Shown here in pieces: positions 17,547 through 28,449 of a DNA stretch of 64,000 nucleotides. A program made the translations under genes and the position numbers. The notes under the pieces are model-generated. The model was not told where the DNA came from and searched no databases. It saw only the letters and a program-made list of their open reading frames with translations. The number at the start of each line of letters is the position of its first letter. Within the stretch, counting starts at the first letter, position 1. The DNA lies in assembly GCF_000731095.1 (NCBI RefSeq), contig NZ_JMTZ01000068.1:1-64000 (forward strand), written 5' to 3'. The stretch comes from Lysobacter antibioticus. Its GTDB lineage: Bacteria; Pseudomonadota; Gammaproteobacteria; Xanthomonadales; Xanthomonadaceae.

Positions 17547-20132
17547 TCAACCCCGCATCCGGCCGAGGCAGTAGTCGCGTAGGTCGTTCGGGGCCAGCCC
17601 CGGCGCGAACAGGAAGCCTTGGCCGATGGCGACCCCGAGTTCGCGCAGGAAGGCGCGCTGGCGTTCGGTTTCGATGCCTTCGGCGACCAGGCCGAGGCCG
17701 AGGCTGCGGGCGATGCCGGTGACGGCCTGGCAGACGGCGACGTCGGACTGGTTGTCGGGCACGCCCTGGACGAACAACTGGCTCAGTTTGAGGCCGTGGA
17801 TCGGCAGCCGGCGCAGGTAGTTGAGGGCGCTGTAGCCTTCGCCGAAATCGTCGATCGACAGGCTTACGCCGAGTTCGCGCAGGCGGGCGAAGGTGCGCAC
17901 GGTGTCGGGGGCGTCCTCGATCAACACGCGCTCGGTGAATTCCAGTTCCAGGGCGCTGCCGGACAGGCCGTACTCGGACAAGGCCTCGGTGACGCTGTTG
18001 GCGAGGTCGTCGCCGAGGAACTGGCGATAGGACACGTTGACCGCGACCCGCTCGATGCGCAGGCCCTGGTCGCGCCACTCGCGCAACTGCCGGCAGGCCT
18101 CGTGCAGGACCCAGCCGCCGATGCCGACGATGTCGCCGGTGGTTTCGGCGTGGCCGATGAAACGGTCCGGGCGCATCTCGCCGAGCGAGCGGTTGCGCCA
18201 GCGGATCAGGGCCTCGACTGCGATCACGCTGCCGTCGCTGAGATCGACCTGCGGTTGATAGACCAGGTGCAGTTCGTCGTTGTGCACCGCGCGCCGCAGA
18301 TGGGTTTCCAGTTGCAGGCGATGCAGTTGCTGTTCGGCCAGTTCGGGCGTGAACGCCTGCCAGCTGTTGCGGCCGCGGCGCTTGCTGTCGTACATGGCGA
18401 CGTCGGCGCTCTGGATCAGCTGCTGGGCGGTGCGGCCGTCGAGCGGCGACTGGGCGATGCCGATGCTCGCGGTGATGCTGAACTCCTCGCCGTCGACGCG
18501 GAAGCTATCGCCGAAGGTTTCCAGAATGGAATCGGCGATGCGTTCGGCGCGCTGCGGCTCGCCGTCGAGCGAGCAGACCACCAGGAATTCGTCGCCGCCG
18601 AAGCGGGCGATCTGCGCGCGTTCGCCTACGGCCTGGCGGATGCGCCGCGCCGCCGATGCCAGCAGGCGGTCGCCGGCGGCATGGCCGAGCACGTCGTTGA
18701 CGACCTTGAAGCGGTCGAGATCGATGTAGAGCACGGCGATGGGCGATTGCGGGAAAGTATCGAGGCGTTGTTCGAGTTCGGCCTGCACGGCGTCGCGGTT
18801 GAGCAGGCCGGTCAGCGGATCGCTGCGCGCCTGTACCCGCAGGTGTTCCTCTTCGAGCTTGCGCTCGGTGATGTCCTGCAGGGTGCCGGTGATGACCTGG
18901 CCGATCGGCTCGCCGGTGCCGGCGTCGCCGATGACGCGCACCCAGAAGCTGCTGCCGTCCGGGCGCAGGCCTTGCACTTCCAGGTCCAGGCCGCGGCCGT
19001 TGCCGAGGCTGCGTTCGAGCCCGTTGCGCAGGCGGTGGCGATCGAGCGGGCGCAGGCAGTTGAGCAGTTCCTCTATCGAAATCAGCGGCGTGTCGTAACC
19101 GAGGATATGAGTGGCTTCGTCGGTCAGGTACAGACGGTCGCGGCCTGAGTCCCATTCCCAGCCGCCGATGTGCGCCAGCGCCTGGGCGCGGTCGAACAGG
19201 GCGCTGTCGCGCTTGAGCGCGGTGACGTTGGAGAACAGCGCGAATACCTGGTGCGGGCGGTCGCCGCCGGCCGGGAAGCGCGGCACCGCGGTCACCGACA
19301 GCCAGATCAGCTCGCGGCGGTCGCGGTGGTACAGACCGAGCACGGTGCTTTCGACGATGCGGCCGGTCGACAGGGCGACCGTGGACGGATACTGGTCCCG
19401 GCTGAGTTCGTGGCCGCGCTCGTCGATCACCATCCACTGCCCGGAACGCAGTTCGTCGGCGATGCTTTCGCCGCTGTGCAACGACAGCAGGCGCATCGCC
19501 GCGCTGTTGGCATAGACGATGCGCAGGTTGTCGTCCTGCACGATCACGCCGCGATCGATCAGTTCGACCAACTCGCGGAAACGCAGCTCGGCTTCCTGGC
19601 GATTGCTGAGGTCGCGGGCGATGGCGATGATGCGGCGCTGGCCCTGATGGAGGAAGCCGGCCGAATGCACTTCGACCGGAAAGCGCGTGCCGTCGCCGCG
19701 CTTGTTGGTGACTTCGATGATGTAGCTCTGGCCGCGGTTCAGCGTTTCCCACACCGGGATCAAATGATCGCGCGGCAGTTCCGGATTGAGGATGTGGATC
19801 GGCTGGCCGAGGATCTCGTCGCGGATGCGCCGGTGCTCCTGGGTGCCGTGGCGGTTGATCTCGACCACGGTGCCTTCTTCGTCGAGCACGGTGACCAGGT
19901 CGGGAATCGCATCGAAGGCGGCACGATACAGGCAGGCGTGATCGGCTCCGGCGGCTTCGTGTCCGCTGCCGTTGCCGCCACGGCGCAAGGCCTCGGCGGC
20001 ATCGTTGAGCACGCGGCGCAAGCCCGGATCGAGGGCGGGGTCGTCCAGTGCGCGTTCGAGCGCCGCCAGCGTATCCGCCACCGAGGCTTGCGCCGATGGC
20101 AGCGGAGTGTCCGCGGGCGCGCCGGGCTTCAC
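17547..20132 (-). CDS. PAS-GGDEF-EAL c-di-GMP signalling protein
   Basis: 861 residues from a GTG at 20132 that overlaps the stop of the HMG-CoA lyase gene (GTGA). Order: about 60 residues of helical N-terminus, three PAS-type sensor segments (about 70-190, 195-315, 320-430), GGDEF (about 440-600) and EAL (about 615-855). The cyclase site is intact (ARFGGDEF), but the RxxD inhibitory site just before it is lost (VGERAQIARF). The phosphodiesterase residues look intact: EAL in VEALIRW, Asn in VNVS, Glu in EFTE, DDFG, Lys in LKLS, Glu in AEGIET and Gln in GQGF. No membrane segment is evident, so it senses a cytoplasmic cue. Both domains could be active. Confidence 0.92.
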   Translation of the reverse strand: MKPGAPADTPLPSAQASVADTLAALERALDDPALDPGLRRVLNDAAEALRRGGNGSGHEAAGADHACLYRAAFDAIPDLVTVLDEEGTVVEINRHGTQEHRRIRDEILGQPIHILNPELPRDHLIPVWETLNRGQSYIIEVTNKRGDGTRFPVEVHSAGFLHQGQRRIIAIARDLSNRQEAELRFRELVELIDRGVIVQDDNLRIVYANSAAMRLLSLHSGESIADELRSGQWMVIDERGHELSRDQYPSTVALSTGRIVESTVLGLYHRDRRELIWLSVTAVPRFPAGGDRPHQVFALFSNVTALKRDSALFDRAQALAHIGGWEWDSGRDRLYLTDEATHILGYDTPLISIEELLNCLRPLDRHRLRNGLERSLGNGRGLDLEVQGLRPDGSSFWVRVIGDAGTGEPIGQVITGTLQDITERKLEEEHLRVQARSDPLTGLLNRDAVQAELEQRLDTFPQSPIAVLYIDLDRFKVVNDVLGHAAGDRLLASAARRIRQAVGERAQIARFGGDEFLVVCSLDGEPQRAERIADSILETFGDSFRVDGEEFSITASIGIAQSPLDGRTAQQLIQSADVAMYDSKRRGRNSWQAFTPELAEQQLHRLQLETHLRRAVHNDELHLVYQPQVDLSDGSVIAVEALIRWRNRSLGEMRPDRFIGHAETTGDIVGIGGWVLHEACRQLREWRDQGLRIERVAVNVSYRQFLGDDLANSVTEALSEYGLSGSALELEFTERVLIEDAPDTVRTFARLRELGVSLSIDDFGEGYSALNYLRRLPIHGLKLSQLFVQGVPDNQSDVAVCQAVTGIARSLGLGLVAEGIETERQRAFLRELGVAIGQGFLFAPGLAPNDLRDYCLGRMRG

Positions 20133-21025
20133 GCGGCGAGGGCCTTGCCGACCTTGCTGCCGGTTTCGCGGCCGAGCAGGCCGGCCAGCCAGCGTCCGGT
20201 CTCGGCCAGCGCGTCGAGATCGACGCCGGTCTCGATGCCGAGCCCGTGCAGCATGTAGACCACGTCTTCGCTGGCGACGTTGCCGCTGGCGCCCTTGGCG
20301 TAGGGGCAGCCGCCGGTGCCGGAGACCGCCGAGTCGACCACGGCCACGCCTTCTTCCAGGCAGGCCAGGATGTTCGACAGGGCCTGGCCGTAGGTGTCGT
20401 GGAAATGCACGGCTAAGGCCGCGGTCGGCACTTCCGAGGCTACCGCCTTGAACATCGCTCGCGCCTTGCCCGGCGTGCCCACGCCGATGGTGTCGCCGAG
20501 GGAAACCTCGTAGCAGCCCATCGCATGCAGCGCGCGCGCCACGCGCACCACATCGGCGACCGGCACCGCGCCCTGGTAGGGGCAGCCGAGCACGGTCGAG
20601 ACATAGCCGCGCACCGCGACGCCGTCGGCCTTGGCGCGCGCCATCACCGGTTCGAAGCGGGCCAGCGACTCGTCGATGCTGGCGTTGATGTTGGTGCGGT
20701 TGAACGCTTCCGAGGCCGCGGTGAACACCGCGATCTCTTCCACGCCGACCGCGCGTGCGCGTTCGTAGCCTTGTTCGTTCGGCACCAGCACCGGGTAATG
20801 CACGCCGGGCTTGCGATGGATGCCGGCGAAGACCTCGGCGGCGTCGGCGAGCTGCGGCACCCATTTCGGGCTGACGAAACTGGTCGCTTCGATGCTGCGC
20901 AGGCCGGTCGCCGACAGGCGATCGATCAGGGCGATCTTGTCGGCGGTGGCGATCTGCGTCTTCTCGTTCTGCAGTCCGTCGCGCGGACCGACTTCGACGA
21001 TACGTACGGAAGCGGGCTGGGTCAT
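20129..21025 (-). CDS. liuE: Hydroxymethylglutaryl-CoA lyase
   Basis: 298 residues; last step of leucine catabolism, cleaving HMG-CoA to acetoacetate and acetyl-CoA. Motifs: VGPRDGLQNE (catalytic Arg and Asp), SPKWVPQLAD, VHFHDTYGQAL (metal His residues) and the active-site cysteine loop GTGGCPYAKGASGNVASED. The ATG at 21025 overlaps the stop of the upstream lipoprotein gene (ATGA), and its own stop overlaps the GGDEF-EAL start. Three genes are thus translationally coupled. liuD lies about 1.1 kb upstream beyond a repeat-filled spacer. Confidence 0.93.
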   Translation of the reverse strand: MTQPASVRIVEVGPRDGLQNEKTQIATADKIALIDRLSATGLRSIEATSFVSPKWVPQLADAAEVFAGIHRKPGVHYPVLVPNEQGYERARAVGVEEIAVFTAASEAFNRTNINASIDESLARFEPVMARAKADGVAVRGYVSTVLGCPYQGAVPVADVVRVARALHAMGCYEVSLGDTIGVGTPGKARAMFKAVASEVPTAALAVHFHDTYGQALSNILACLEEGVAVVDSAVSGTGGCPYAKGASGNVASEDVVYMLHGLGIETGVDLDALAETGRWLAGLLGRETGSKVGKALAA

Positions 21026-21609
21026 CGTGTGTCCTTGGCGGTGGCGCGTTGCAGCACCATGGCTTTCTTGTCGGTGTCGTAGAGCAGACCGGCGTGCTCT
21101 TCGAGGGTGTCGCGCAGTTGTTGCGACGTGCCCTCGACCAGGGCGAAGCGGTCTTCGAGTTTGCGCCCGCGCAGGCTGCCGGCGGCGATCGCCGTAAGCG
21201 CGCGTTGCGAGTCGGGCAACCAGGCATTGGCTTGGTCGCCTTCGATGCGGTACAGGACCAGGAATACGGCGCCGGCCGGCGCGGTCTTGCTGAGTTGCTT
21301 CTGCTCGGCCCCGATCGCACGCTCGGCATCGGCGGGAGTCAGGACGATGTAGCGGTCGCGTCCGACTTTGAAACCGGTCAGGTCGAGTGCGACCGGTTGC
21401 TCGCGCAGGCCGGGCCAGTCTTCGGTATGGCAGCGCGCGTCGATACGGATGCGTTTGGCGATGCCGTCGGCGCGCAGGTTCCACTCGCCGGGCAGCTCCG
21501 GGTCGCAGCTGCGTTCTGTCACCGGCGAGCGCTCGAAGGCGACGCAGCCGCCCAGCAGGCCCAGGGATACCGCCAGGGCGCCGAGCAGCGCGCCGCGCCG
21601 GCGCGGCAT
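21022..21609 (-). CDS. Predicted lipoprotein of unknown function
   Basis: 195 residues. The start at 21609 (MPRRRGALLGALAVSLGLLGGC) is preferred because it places the lipobox LGGC at residue 22; ATG 21654 is an alternative with an unusual 20-residue extension. After the lipid-anchored Cys, the mature part has no family I recognise: a CDPELPGEWNLRADG segment, an ALDLTGFKVGRDRYIVLTPADAE stretch and several helices. It is probably on the periplasmic side of a membrane. It is coupled by 4 bp to liuE. Confidence 0.7.
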   Translation of the reverse strand: MPRRRGALLGALAVSLGLLGGCVAFERSPVTERSCDPELPGEWNLRADGIAKRIRIDARCHTEDWPGLREQPVALDLTGFKVGRDRYIVLTPADAERAIGAEQKQLSKTAPAGAVFLVLYRIEGDQANAWLPDSQRALTAIAAGSLRGRKLEDRFALVEGTSQQLRDTLEEHAGLLYDTDKKAMVLQRATAKDTR

Positions 21610-21867
21610 GGCCGCGGACGAGGGCGGGGCGTGATCGGGCGGGGGCGCTTTCATCGAGGGCCGTTGGGTATGGCGGTAGGACCGAATGATCGGGCGTGAG
21701 AGCTCCGCTGCGAAAGGCATCATGAGCCCGGAAAGCGGCAAAGCTCAAGCGGGAGCCCGGGTTGCGCTATTGCAACCGCGGTTTTCCGGTTGCGGCCGCG
21801 GGCTGCGCCTCTATGCCCGTGCCGTCCCCCCACTACGCGCCTGCTACTCCCGCTATCCCGTGGTATT

Positions 21868-22104
21868 CCCCCTTTGGAAAAGGGGGTAGGGGGATTTGCT
21901 CCGCACGTCCCGACCGAAGTGTCCCGGAGCGCAAAGCAAATCCCCCGCGCGATGGGGTTCACAGCGGCATCGGACTTGCGTTGCGCGCCGCCCCCTTTGC
22001 AAAGGGGGCAATTTCCCGTCGATCCGCCATTCTTCGGCTGTCGCGCAGTCCCGTTATGCCGTGCTGCTCCCCCCCTTTGAAAAAGGGGGGCAGGGGGGAT
22101 TTGC
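21868..22104. repeat. Three 'ccccctttgaaaaaggggg' repeat elements
   Basis: Units at 21868-21900, 21990-22011 and 22069-22104 share a stem of C-runs and G-runs around 'tttgaaaaa'. The first and last end in 'tagggggatttgct' or 'caggggggatttgct'. The same element recurs near 41.7 kb and 52.7 kb. No gene lies in 21610-22147. Confidence 0.85.
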
Positions 22105-22147
22105 TCTTGCAACTCCAGCCGCAGCGCAAAGTCCCCGCCGCGTAGCC

Positions 22148-24238
<2,091 letters not shown>

Positions 24239-24422
24239 GAAGGAGCACGCCGATCGGGCGCCGCAGCGCAGGGTGGAAGGAGGCCGCGCTGCGAACGGGT
24301 CGCGCGCGGTCTGCGTATTTTCGCCTAAGCATCGGCGCGGTGGGGCGGTTGGGATATCTGTGCCACGGCGCCGCTCGCGGCACGCCGTCGCAATACCGCG
24401 ATGCGGTGCTGCGCGGTCGCCA

Positions 24423-24812
24423 TCAGGCGGCCGGTGCGTGGCACACGGCCTCGACGTTGTTGCCGTCGGGGTCGATCACGTAGGCGCCGTAGTAGTCGGG
24501 GTGGTAATGCGGACGCACGCCCGGTGCGCCGTTGTCGGTGGCGCCGGCGGCCAGGGCCTCGGCGTGGAAGGCGTCGACCTGGGCGCGGCTGCCGGCGCTG
24601 AAGGCCACGTGGGTATCGCCGGAGGGCTTGCGGCCCTTGCTGATCCAGAACGCGGGACGCTGCGGCGGGCCGAAACCGAAGACCTCGTCGCCGCCGGTGA
24701 TTTCCTTGCCGATCGTCGTTACCAGGCCGTAGCCCAGCGGAGCCAGCGCGCGCAAATAGAAATCGCGGCTGCGCAGGTGGTCGGCGGCGGACAAACCGAG
24801 ATGGTCGAGCAT
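24423..24812 (-). CDS. VOC-family (glyoxalase-like) protein
   Basis: 129 residues from ATG 24812. Vicinal oxygen chelate fold: MLDHLGLSAADHLRSRDFYLRALAPLGY at the start, FGFGPPQRPAFWISKG, HVAFSAGSRAQVDAFHAEALAAGA, and end YGAYVIDPDGNNVEAVCH. Candidate metal ligands are the early His, the His of HVAF and the late Glu. The substrate is unknown; members include glyoxalases, dioxygenases and resistance proteins. It sits between liuC (25 bp upstream) and liuD, likely in one operon with them. Confidence 0.85.
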   Translation of the reverse strand: MLDHLGLSAADHLRSRDFYLRALAPLGYGLVTTIGKEITGGDEVFGFGPPQRPAFWISKGRKPSGDTHVAFSAGSRAQVDAFHAEALAAGATDNGAPGVRPHYHPDYYGAYVIDPDGNNVEAVCHAPAA

Positions 24813-24837
24813 GGGACGCTCCTTGGCGCACGGGCCT

Positions 24838-25620
24838 TTACGGGCACCAGTGGGCTTTGCGCTTGTCGAGGAAGGCCGACAGACCTTCCTGGCCCTCGGA
24901 CGATACGCGCAGCGCCGCGATGAGCGCGGCATTGTCGGCGTCCAGGCGGGCGCCGTCGCGTTCGCCGGCGACGCGGCGGACCAGGGTCTTGGCCTGGGCG
25001 GCGGCGTGCGGGCCGGCCTTGAGCAACAGCGCGATCTGCTGCGCGACCGCGGCGTCGAGGGCGTCCTCGGCGACCACCTCGTGGAGCAGGCCGATGCGCA
25101 GGGCGGTGGCGGCGTCGAAGATTTCCGCGGTCGCGAACCAGCGCCGCGACTCGCGCGCGCCGATCGCCTCGATCACGTACGGCGAGATCACCGCCGGCAG
25201 CAGGCCCAGCTTGCTTTCGGTCAGGCCGAACTTGGCCGCCGGGGCGGCGAGGGCGATGTCGCAGCAGGCGACCAGGCCGACGCCGCCACCGAAGGCGGCG
25301 CCATGGACCCGGGCGATGGTCGGCTTGGGCAATTCGTTGAGGGTGCGCATCAAGCGCGCCAGGGCCAGGGCATCCTCGCGGTTGGCCGCTTCGCTGGCCG
25401 CGGCCATGCCGCGCATCCAGTTGAGATCGGCGCCGGCCGAGAACGAAGCGCCTTCGCCCTCGATCACCACCACGCGCACCTCGTCGTCGCCGGCGACGGC
25501 TTCCAACGCACCGGTCAGCGCCGCGATCAGGATGGCGTCGAAGGCGTTGTGCAACTCCGGACGATTCAGGCGCAGGCGGGCGACGGGGCCCTCGCGCAGG
25601 CTCAGCAGCGGATGCGACAT
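24838..25620 (-). CDS. liuC: Enoyl-CoA hydratase/isomerase, probable methylglutaconyl-CoA hydratase
   Basis: 260-residue crotonase. The start at 25620 (MSHPLLSLREGPVARLRLNRPELHNAFD) matches the family. The oxyanion and active-site segments are GASFSAGADLNWMRGM and GAAFGGGVGLVACCDIALA, followed by FGLTESKLGLLPAVISPYV with the catalytic-position Glu. The family hydrates 2-enoyl-CoA. The specific call rests on context: liuD and liuE lie downstream on the same strand. The gene diverges from the feo operon; the 130-bp spacer holds the Fur box. Confidence 0.87.
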   Translation of the reverse strand: MSHPLLSLREGPVARLRLNRPELHNAFDAILIAALTGALEAVAGDDEVRVVVIEGEGASFSAGADLNWMRGMAAASEAANREDALALARLMRTLNELPKPTIARVHGAAFGGGVGLVACCDIALAAPAAKFGLTESKLGLLPAVISPYVIEAIGARESRRWFATAEIFDAATALRIGLLHEVVAEDALDAAVAQQIALLLKAGPHAAAQAKTLVRRVAGERDGARLDADNAALIAALRVSSEGQEGLSAFLDKRKAHWCP

Positions 25621-25701
25621 GGGGGATGAGGAGTTTGTAGGAGTTGGCGAATGATACCGTTCAGCTTGCCGCGTCCGCTCCTGTACGGTCGGCGGTGATA
25701 G

Positions 25702-25720
25702 AATGAGAACAATTCCCATT
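25702..25720. promoter_or_regulatory. Predicted Fur box upstream of feoA
   Basis: aatgagaacaattcccatt is a 19-bp imperfect palindrome. It differs from the textbook half-site pair AATGAGAAT-n-ATTCTCATT at only a few positions. It lies 31 bp before the chosen feoA start and about 80 bp before the divergent liuC start, so iron-bound Fur would be expected to repress feoAB and could also touch liuC. Confidence 0.75.
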
Positions 25721-25750
25721 TGGGACGCCACCGTTCGTGGAAGCCACCCT

Positions 25751-26005
25751 TTGAAGCTGTCCGAACTGCCGCGCCGCACCGCGGCCACGGTCGAGTCCGT
25801 CGATGACCAGATTGCCAACGACACCATCGCAAGACGCCTGCGCGAACTCGGTTTCGTCAGCGGCGAGCGGGTCGAAGTAGTGGCCGCCGGTCCGCTCTCG
25901 GCCGAGCCCTTGCTGGTCCAGGTCGGCTATACGCGCTTCGCCCTGCGCCGCAGCGAGGCCGCGCGCGTGCAGGTGAAGTTGCTGGACGCGGAGCCGCGCT
26001 CATGA
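25751..26005 (+). CDS. feoA: Ferrous iron transport protein A
   Basis: 84 residues from a TTG at 25751, with ggaag 8 bp upstream. A longer start at ATG 25703 is rejected because it lies inside the Fur box. SH3-like fold: LKLSELPRRTAATVESV, the RRLRELGFVSGERVEVV signature, and LLVQVGYTRFALRRSEAARVQV. FeoA is a cytoplasmic partner of FeoB in ferrous iron uptake. Its stop overlaps the feoB start (ATGA). Confidence 0.9.
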   Translation: MKLSELPRRTAATVESVDDQIANDTIARRLRELGFVSGERVEVVAAGPLSAEPLLVQVGYTRFALRRSEAARVQVKLLDAEPRS

Positions 26006-27873
26006 CCGCCGCCGTCGCCGAACCCCTGCGCGTGGCCCTGGTCGGCAACCCGAACTGCGGCAAGACCGCGCTGTTCAACCTGCTGACCGGCAGCCGCCAG
26101 AAAGTCGCCAACTACGCCGGTGTCACCGTCGAGCGCAAGGAAGGCCGGCTGCGTGCGCCTTCGGGCCGCACCTACGCCGTGCTCGATCTGCCTGGTGCCT
26201 ACAGCCTGCAGGCGGCGAGCCTGGACGAAGCGGTCACCCGCGACCTGGTGCGCGGCTTCTATCCCGGCGAGCGCGCGCCCGACGTGCTGCTGTGCGTGGT
26301 CGATGCCACCAACCTGCGCCTGCACCTGCGTTTCGCCCTGGAGCTGCGCGAACTCGGCCGGCCGATGGTGGTGGCGATCAACATGATGGACGCGGCCAAG
26401 CGCCGCGGCATCGAGATCGACCTGGCCGCGCTCGAGCGCGAGCTCGGCGTGCCGGTGGTGCCGACGGTCGCGGTCAAGCGCGACGGCGCCCATGCGCTGG
26501 TCGCCATGCTCGATCGCATCGCGGTCGAGCCGCGCGAACCGCACGAGCCGCGCGTGCGCCTCGGCGAAGGCGCCGACCTGCATGCCGAAACCCGCCGTCT
26601 GCTCGCCTTGACGGTGACCATGCCCACCCGCACCGCCAAGGTCGACGACGTGCTCGACCGCTGGCTGTTGCATCCGGTGCTGGGCTTGCTGACCCTGGCG
26701 GTGGTGATGTTCCTGATCTTCCAGGCGGTGTACGCCTGGGCGACGCCGTTGATGGACGGCATCGAGGCGGTCACCGCCTGGGTCGGCGAATGGGTCAAGG
26801 CGGCCCTGCCGGAAGGGCCGCTGCGCAGCCTGTTGGTCGAGGGCATCATCGCCGGCCTCGGCGGGGTGATCGTGTTCCTGCCGCAGATCCTGATCCTGTT
26901 CGCCTTCATCCTGGCGCTGGAGGAGTCGGGCTATCTGCCGCGCGCGGCGTTCCTGCTCGACCGCATGATGGCCAGCGCCGGTCTGTCCGGGCGCTCGTTC
27001 ATCCCCTTGTTGTCGAGCTTCGCCTGCGCCATCCCCGGGATCATGGCGACGCGGTCGATCCAGGACCCGCGAGACCGCCTGGCGACGATCCTGGTCGCGC
27101 CCTTGATGACCTGTTCGGCGCGCCTGCCGGTGTACGCCTTGCTGATCGGTGCGTTCATTCCGCAGCGCGAGGTCTGGGGCATGTTGAACCTGCAGGGGCT
27201 GGTGCTGTTCGGCCTGTACATGGCCGGCATCCTCAGCGCGCTGATGGTGTCGTGGGTGATGAAGAAGTGGCGCCGCGACAAGAGCGAACACGCCTTGTTG
27301 CTGGAGCTGCCCTCGTACCGCATACCGCATCCGCGCGATCTGTTGATCGGCCTGTGGGAGCGCGCCTGGATCTTCCTGCGCCGGGTCGGCGGCATCATTC
27401 TGTCGCTGACCATCCTGCTGTGGTTCCTGCTGTCGTTCCCGGGCGCGCCCGAGGGCGCGACCATGCCGGCCATCGACTACAGCTTCGCCGGCCGCATCGG
27501 CCACGCCATGACCGCGGTGTTCGCGCCGATCGGTTTCAACTGGCAGATCTGCATCGCTCTGATCCCGGGCATGGCCGCGCGCGAAGTCGCGGTGGCCTCG
27601 CTGGCGACGGTGTACGCCTTGTCGGCGGCCGACGACGAAGCCGCGGCGCAGGCGCTGAGCCCGATCATCACCGACACCTGGTCGTTGGCGACCGCCTTGT
27701 CCTTGCTGGTGTGGTTCATCTACGCACCGCAGTGCCTGTCGACCCTGGCGACGATCCGCCGCGAGACCAATTCGTGGAAGCAGGTGGCGATCAGCGCCGG
27801 CTATCTGTTCGCGCTGGCCTACCTGGCCTCGTTGTTGACCTATCAGGTCGCCGTCGCCTTGGGAGCGGGCTGA
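26002..27873 (+). CDS. feoB: Ferrous iron transporter B
   Basis: 623-residue inner-membrane Fe(II) permease. The N-terminal GTPase domain shows G1 GNPNCGKT (15-22), the switch TVERKEG, G3 DLPGAYSL (62-69) and G4 NMMD (127-130). The membrane domain has two gate-type repeats (LPRAAFLLDRMM...FACAIPGIMATR and PGMAAREVAVASLATVYALS), matching the Fe-pore signature. It is shorter than the approximately 770-residue E. coli protein, with a reduced GDI-like linker. It is coupled to feoA by 4 bp and followed by a small membrane protein. Confidence 0.95.
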   Translation: MTAAVAEPLRVALVGNPNCGKTALFNLLTGSRQKVANYAGVTVERKEGRLRAPSGRTYAVLDLPGAYSLQAASLDEAVTRDLVRGFYPGERAPDVLLCVVDATNLRLHLRFALELRELGRPMVVAINMMDAAKRRGIEIDLAALERELGVPVVPTVAVKRDGAHALVAMLDRIAVEPREPHEPRVRLGEGADLHAETRRLLALTVTMPTRTAKVDDVLDRWLLHPVLGLLTLAVVMFLIFQAVYAWATPLMDGIEAVTAWVGEWVKAALPEGPLRSLLVEGIIAGLGGVIVFLPQILILFAFILALEESGYLPRAAFLLDRMMASAGLSGRSFIPLLSSFACAIPGIMATRSIQDPRDRLATILVAPLMTCSARLPVYALLIGAFIPQREVWGMLNLQGLVLFGLYMAGILSALMVSWVMKKWRRDKSEHALLLELPSYRIPHPRDLLIGLWERAWIFLRRVGGIILSLTILLWFLLSFPGAPEGATMPAIDYSFAGRIGHAMTAVFAPIGFNWQICIALIPGMAAREVAVASLATVYALSAADDEAAAQALSPIITDTWSLATALSLLVWFIYAPQCLSTLATIRRETNSWKQVAISAGYLFALAYLASLLTYQVAVALGAG

Positions 27874-27876
27874 GCC

Positions 27877-28119
27877 ATGGACGCCGGGCTGTTCGCGCAG
27901 TATGTGGTGATCGCGATTGCGGTGCTCGCCAGCGCCGTGGTCGTTGCGCGCAAACAGTTCCCCGGCGGCGTGCGCCGCCTGCGCGTGGCCTGCGCCTTGC
28001 CGCTGGTGCGCGACGGCCGGCCGCCGTGGCTGCGCCGGATCGGCAAGGCGATCGCGCCGGCGCCGCGCGCGGCCGGGCCGAATTGCGCCGGTTGCGACAA
28101 CTGCGGGCCGTCGGACTGA
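27877..28119 (+). CDS. Small membrane protein with Cys cluster (feo-associated, DUF6587-like)
   Basis: 80 residues, starting 3 bp after feoB. One N-terminal membrane segment (FAQYVVIAIAVLASAVVVA), a basic middle, and a C-terminal NCAGCDNCGPSD cluster with three cysteines. Its place fits the FeoC slot of other feo operons, but it lacks the winged-helix fold. It may bind iron or sense redox state at the FeoB complex; that is inference. The operon ends 29 bp later in a strong hairpin. Confidence 0.75.
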   Translation: MDAGLFAQYVVIAIAVLASAVVVARKQFPGGVRRLRVACALPLVRDGRPPWLRRIGKAIAPAPRAAGPNCAGCDNCGPSD

Positions 28120-28147
28120 GCCCGCAGTATCCGCTGGCATCAAACGC

Positions 28148-28178
28148 AACGAAGCCCCGCCATGAGCGGGGCTTCGTT
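28148..28178 (+). terminator. Bidirectional terminator after the feo operon
   Basis: 13-bp perfect stem (aacgaagccccgc / gcggggcttcgtt) with loop catga, between two convergent transcripts. The T-run is weak on both sides. Confidence 0.8.
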
Positions 28179-28206
28179 GTTTACGCCGATGGGAACCCCA
28201 GGCCGC

Positions 28207-28419
28207 TCAGCGTTTCGAACGCGGCAACTGCGGCGGTTCCTGTCCGGACGCGGCCTGCTGTTGTTGCTGCTGTTGTCCCTGCGCCTGAGCGACTTCCTGC
28301 ACCTGCGGCGGGTGCTTGCCGTCGGCGCCGAACTTGTAGGAGACGTTGATCTCCGGCTGTGCCACGTCCTTCATCGACTGGGTGAAATCGATCGCCGGCG
28401 TCAGCGAGCACTCGTGCAT
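28207..28419 (-). CDS. Small Gln-rich hypothetical protein (70 aa)
   Basis: Unrecognised. A short ordered part (HECSLTPAIDFTQSMKDVAQPEINVSYKFGADG) is followed by a glutamine run (about Q49-Q55) and a basic tail ending LPRSKR. The frame continues upstream as WPHASSPNDV without another start until the stop of the preceding gene, so this could be the 3' part of a longer frameshifted gene. It is the last gene of the bactofilin run. Confidence 0.4.
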   Translation of the reverse strand: MHECSLTPAIDFTQSMKDVAQPEINVSYKFGADGKHPPQVQEVAQAQGQQQQQQQAASGQEPPQLPRSKR

Positions 28420-28449
28420 GACGTCGTTCGGGCTGGAGGCGTGCGGCCA

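Noticed and set aside
17547-21329. Extension of the GGDEF-EAL frame to more than 1200 codons
   Set aside because: The upstream part is antiphase to liuE and the lipoprotein; the real start is the GTG overlapping liuE.
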